NCBI RefSeq assembly: GCF_051014445.1
Contig: NC_135141.1
Span: 2,914,001 to 2,978,000 of the forward strand
DNA length: 64,000 bases
Reading direction: 5' to 3'
Source: Colletes latitarsis
Lineage: Eukaryota; Arthropoda; Insecta; Hymenoptera; Colletidae
Under the pieces are notes generated by a model that was not told where the DNA came from, made no database searches, and saw only the letters and a program-made list of their open reading frames with translations. Positions 60,101 through 64,000 of the stretch are shown here, piece after piece (positions within the stretch are counted from its first letter, which is position 1; every line of letters begins with the position of its first letter). The position numbers and the translations under genes were made by a program.

Positions 60101-62607
60101 GAAAAAACCCAGGATCTGGCCAACAAGTATGCGAAGAAGGCAAAATCATGAGCCAGATACGCGCATAACCCAGACCTAACACAGATATTACCGGTTTTAT
60201 CCTTTGAAATATTGATCGAACCCAGGTTTTTTTGACTGCTACTGTGTGGTACCACATTACTTCGTGATTCAAATCCGAAAAAACCCAGGATCTGGCCAAC
60301 AAGTATGCGAAGGAGGCAAAATCATGAGCCAGATGCGTGCATAACCCAGACCTAACCCCGACCTAACCGGTTTTATCCTCTAAAATATTGATCGAAACGA
60401 GGTTTAATTGACTGTTTCAATGTGGTACAACATTACTACCTGATTCAAACCCGAAGAAACCCAGGACCTGGCCAACAAGTATGCGAAGAAGGCAAAATAA
60501 TGAGCCAGATGCGGGCATAACCCAGACCTAACACTGATATTACCGGTTTTATCCTTTGAAATATTGATCGAAACCAGGTTTTATTGACTGTTTCAATGTG
60601 GTTTAACATTACTACGCGATTCAAACCCGAGGAAACCCAGGATCTGGCCAACAAGTATGCGAAGAAGGCAAAATCATGAGCCAGATGCGGGCATAACCCA
60701 GACCTAACCCAGACCTAACCGGTTTTATCCTCTAAAATATTGATCGAAATCAGGTTTAGTTGACTGTTACTGTGTGGTGCCATAATACTATATGATTCAA
60801 ACCCGAAAAAACCCAGGATCTGGCCAACAAGTATGCGAAGAAGGCAAAATCATGAGCCAGATGCGGGCATAACCCAGACCTAACCCAGACCTAACCGGTT
60901 TTATCCTCTAAAATATTGATCGAAATCAGGTTTAGTTGACTGTTACTGTGTGGTGCCATAATACTATATGATTCAAACCCGAAAAAACCCAGGATCTGGC
61001 CAACAAGTATGCGAAGAAGGCACAATCATGAGCCAGATGCGTGCGTAACCCAGACCTAACCCAGACCCAACCGGTTTTATCCACTAAAATATTGATCGAA
61101 ACCAGGTTTAATGGACTGCTTCAGTGTGGTACCACATTACTACCTGACTCAAACCCGAAAAAACCCAGGATCTGGCCAACAAGTATGCGAAGAAGGCAAA
61201 ATCATGAGCCAGATGCGGGCATAACCCAGACCTAACCCAGACCTAACCGGTTTTATCCTCTAAATATTGATCGAAATCAGGTTTAATGGACTGCTGCAGT
61301 GTGGTACCACATAACTACGTGACTCAAACCCGAAAAAACCCAGGATCTGGCCAACAATTATGCGAAGAGGGCAAAATCGTGAGCCAGATGCGTGCATAAC
61401 CCAGACCTAACCCAGACCTAACCAGTTTTATCCTCTAAAATATTGATCGAAACCAGGTCTAATTGACTGTTTCATTGTGGTTTAACATTACTACGTGATT
61501 CAAACCCGAGAAAACCCAGGATCTGGCCAACAAGTATGCGAAGAAGGCAAAATCATGAGCCAGATGCGGGCATAACCCAAACCTAACCCAGACCTAACCG
61601 GTGTCATCCTTTTAAATATTGATCGAAACTAAGTTTAGCGGACTGTTTCATTGTGGTTTAACATTACTACGTGATTCAAACCCGAGAAAACCCAGGATCC
61701 GGCCAACAAGTATGCGAAGAAGGCATAATCATGAGCCAGATGCGGGCATAACCCAAACCTAACCCAGACCTAACCGGTGTCATCCTTTTAAATATTGACC
61801 GAAACTAAGTTTAGTGGACTGTTTCAGTGTGGTACCACATTACTACGTGACACAGACCCGAAAAAACCCAGGATCTGGCCAACAAGTATGCGAAGAAGAC
61901 AAAATCATGAGCCAGATGCGGGCATAACCCAGACCTGACACAGATATTACCGGTTTTATCCTTTGAAATATTGATCGAAACCAGGTTTTATTGACTGTTT
62001 CAATGTGGTTTAACATTACTACGCGATTCAAACCCGAGGAAACCCAGGATCTGGCCAACAAGTATGCGAAGAAGGCAAAATCATGAGCCAGATGCGGGCA
62101 TTACCCAGACCTAACCCAGACCTAACCGGTCTTATCCTCTATAATATTGATCGAAATCAGGTTTAGTTGACTGTTACTGTGTGGTGCCATAATACTATAT
62201 GATTCAAACCCGAAAAAACCCAGGATCTGGCCAACAAGTATGCGAAGAGGGCAAAATCATGAGCCAGATGCGTGCATAACCCAGACCTAACCCAGACCTA
62301 ACCAGTTTTATCCTCTAAAATATTGATCGAAACCAGGTCTAATTGACTGTTTCAATGTGGTATAACATTACTACGTGATTCAAACCCGAGGAAACCCAGG
62401 ATCTGGCCAACAAGTATGCGAAGAAGGCAAAATCATGAGCCAGATGCGGGCATAACCCAGACCTAACCCAGACCTAACCGGTGTCATCTTCTAAAATATT
62501 CATCGAAACCATGTTTAATGGACTGTTTCAGTGTGGTACCACATTACTACGGGACTCAAATCCGAAAAAACCCAGGATCTGGCCAAGAAGTATGCGAAGA
62601 AGGCAAT
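57156..62607. repeat. 5,452-bp satellite duplication, copy 2
   Basis: Second copy of the 31-monomer segment, directly adjoining copy 1. It loses correspondence with the start of the unit between 62608 and 62625, where GCGGGC replaces GCGTGC. The near identity implies either a very recent unequal exchange or an assembly duplication. Confidence 0.85.
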
Positions 62608-63447
62608 ATCATGAGCCAGATGCGGGCATAAGCCAGACCTAACCCAGACCTAACCGGTTTTATCCTCTAAATATTGATCGAAACCAGGTTTAATGGACTG
62701 CTTCAGTGTGGTACCACATTACTACGTGACTCAAATCCGAAAAAACCCAGGATCTGGCCAACAAGTATGCGAAGAAGGCAAAATCATGAGCCAGATACGC
62801 GCATAACCCAGACCTAACACAGATATTACCGGTTTTATCCTTTGAAATATTGATCGAAACCAGGTTTTATTGACTGCTACCGTGTGGTACCACATTACTT
62901 CGTGATTCAAATCCGAAAAAACCCAGGATCTGGCCAACAAGTATGCGAAGGAGGCAAAATCATGAGCCAGATGCGTGCATAACCCAGACCTAACCCCGAC
63001 CTAACCGGTTTTATCCTCTAAAATATTGATCGAAACGAGGTTTAATTGACTGTTTCAATGTGGTACAACATTACTACCTTATTCAAACCCGAGGAAACCC
63101 AGGATCTGGCCAACAAGTATGCGAAGAAGGCAAAATAATGAGCCAGATGCGGGCATAACCCAGACCTGACAGAGATATTACCGGTTTTATCCTTTGAAAT
63201 ATTGATCGAAACCAGGTTTTTTTGACTGTTTCAATGTGGTTTAACATTACTACGCGATTCAAACCCGAGGAAACCCAGGATCTGGCCAACAAGTATGCGA
63301 AGAAGGCAAAATCATGAGCCAGATGCGGGCATAACCCAGACCTAACCCAGACCTAACCGGTTTTATCCTCTAAAATATTGATCGAAATCAGGTTTAGTTG
63401 ACTGTTACTGTGTGGTGCCATAATACTATATGACTCAAACCCGAAAA
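62608..63447. repeat. Partial copy of satellite block 50121-50960
   Basis: After the second 5,452-bp unit the sequence matches 50121-50960 (offset 12,487 bp), not the start of the unit. Shared features include the order of monomer variants and the rare CTATATGACTCAAACC variant at the end (near 50940 and 63427). It then switches to a different monomer series near 63500. This suggests that the duplicated unit was once longer and was trimmed or rearranged. Confidence 0.6.
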
Positions 63448-64000
63448 AACCCAGGATCTGGCCAACAAGTATGCGAAGAAGGCAAAATCATGAGCCAGAT
63501 GCGGGCATAACCAGACCCAACCGGTTTTATCCACTAAAATATTGATCGAAACCAGGTTTAATGGACTGCTTCAGTGTGGTACCACATAACTACGTGACTC
63601 AAACCCAAAAAAACCCAGGATCTGGCCAACAAGTATGCGAAGAAGGCAAAATCATGAGCCAGATGCGGGCATAACCCAGACCTAACCCAGACCGAACCGG
63701 TTTTATCCTCTAAAATATTGATCGAAACCTGGTTTAATGGACTGCTTCAGTGTGGTACCACATAACTACGTGACTCAAACCCGAAAAAACCCAGGATCTG
63801 GCCAACAATTATGCGAAGAGGGCAAAATCGTGAGCCAGATGCGTGCATAACCCAGACCTAACCCAGACCTAACCAGTTTTATCCTCTAAAATATTGATCG
63901 AAACCAGGTCTAATTGACTGTTTCATTGTGGTTTAACATTACTACGTGATTCAAACCCGAGAAAACCCAGGATCTGGCCAAGAAGTATGCGAAGAAGGCA

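Larger units (their letters stand above)
39461..64000. repeat. 176-bp satellite array, right arm
   Basis: The same satellite resumes in the same orientation directly after the retroelement block and runs to the window end, about 140 monomers. Compared with the left arm it is enriched in two variant monomers: one reads GTGGTTTAACATTACTACG and one reads GTGGTGCCATAATACTATATG where the left arm usually has the TGTGGTACCACA palindrome. Block duplications are frequent, including a 5,452-bp tandem pair. No gene-like sequence is visible. Confidence 0.97.

Overview
The window is about 51 kb of tandem satellite DNA (monomer about 176 bp) broken by one 13 kb GC-rich block. That block is two nested non-LTR retrotransposons of the R1 clade (the R1/TRAS/SART/Waldo-like group), both on the minus strand. 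I see no host gene, no tRNA or rRNA gene, no CRISPR array and no bacterial feature. The organism is a eukaryote, most likely an arthropod and probably an insect. The support is the R1-clade element type (APE endonuclease, RT, CCHC finger) and telomere-like TTAGG/CCTAA motifs inside every satellite monomer. I cannot name the species.

Layout: 1-26469 is the left satellite array, roughly 150 monomers. 26470-39460 is the outer element (E1), about 7.0 kb without its guest, flanked by a 17-bp target-site duplication (TSD). 31972-37963 is the inner element (E2, 5,992 bp), inserted inside ORF1 of E1 with a 16-bp TSD. 39461-64000 is the right array, roughly 140 monomers. Both arrays contain segmental copies of monomer blocks (higher-order structure). 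The clearest is a nearly identical 5,452-bp (31-monomer) tandem duplication at 51704-57155 and 57156-62607.

In sense (minus-strand) order each element has a structured 5'UTR of about 0.4 kb, a gag-like ORF1 (coiled coil, RRM-like segment, three zinc knuckles), an ORF2 (APE endonuclease, RT, C-terminal CCHC finger), a 3'UTR of about 0.5 kb full of hairpins, and a poly(A) tail. ORF1 would bind the RNA. ORF2 would nick the target and reverse-transcribe from the nick (target-primed reverse transcription). E1 ORF2 is open over 1,040 codons, but E1 ORF1 is split by E2. E2 ORF1 is open but probably frameshifted near its end, and E2 ORF2 carries one in-frame TAG.

The most interesting observations are these. 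(a) The outer element sits exactly at a CC^TAA step of the telomere-like motif in the satellite, as expected for a telomere-repeat-targeting lineage. (b) The 5' and 3' UTRs of the two diverged elements hold hairpins whose arms change in a compensatory way, which suggests conserved RNA structures. (c) Both elements keep a TAATG stop-start junction between ORF1 and ORF2, although the upstream ORF1 frame has slipped in both.
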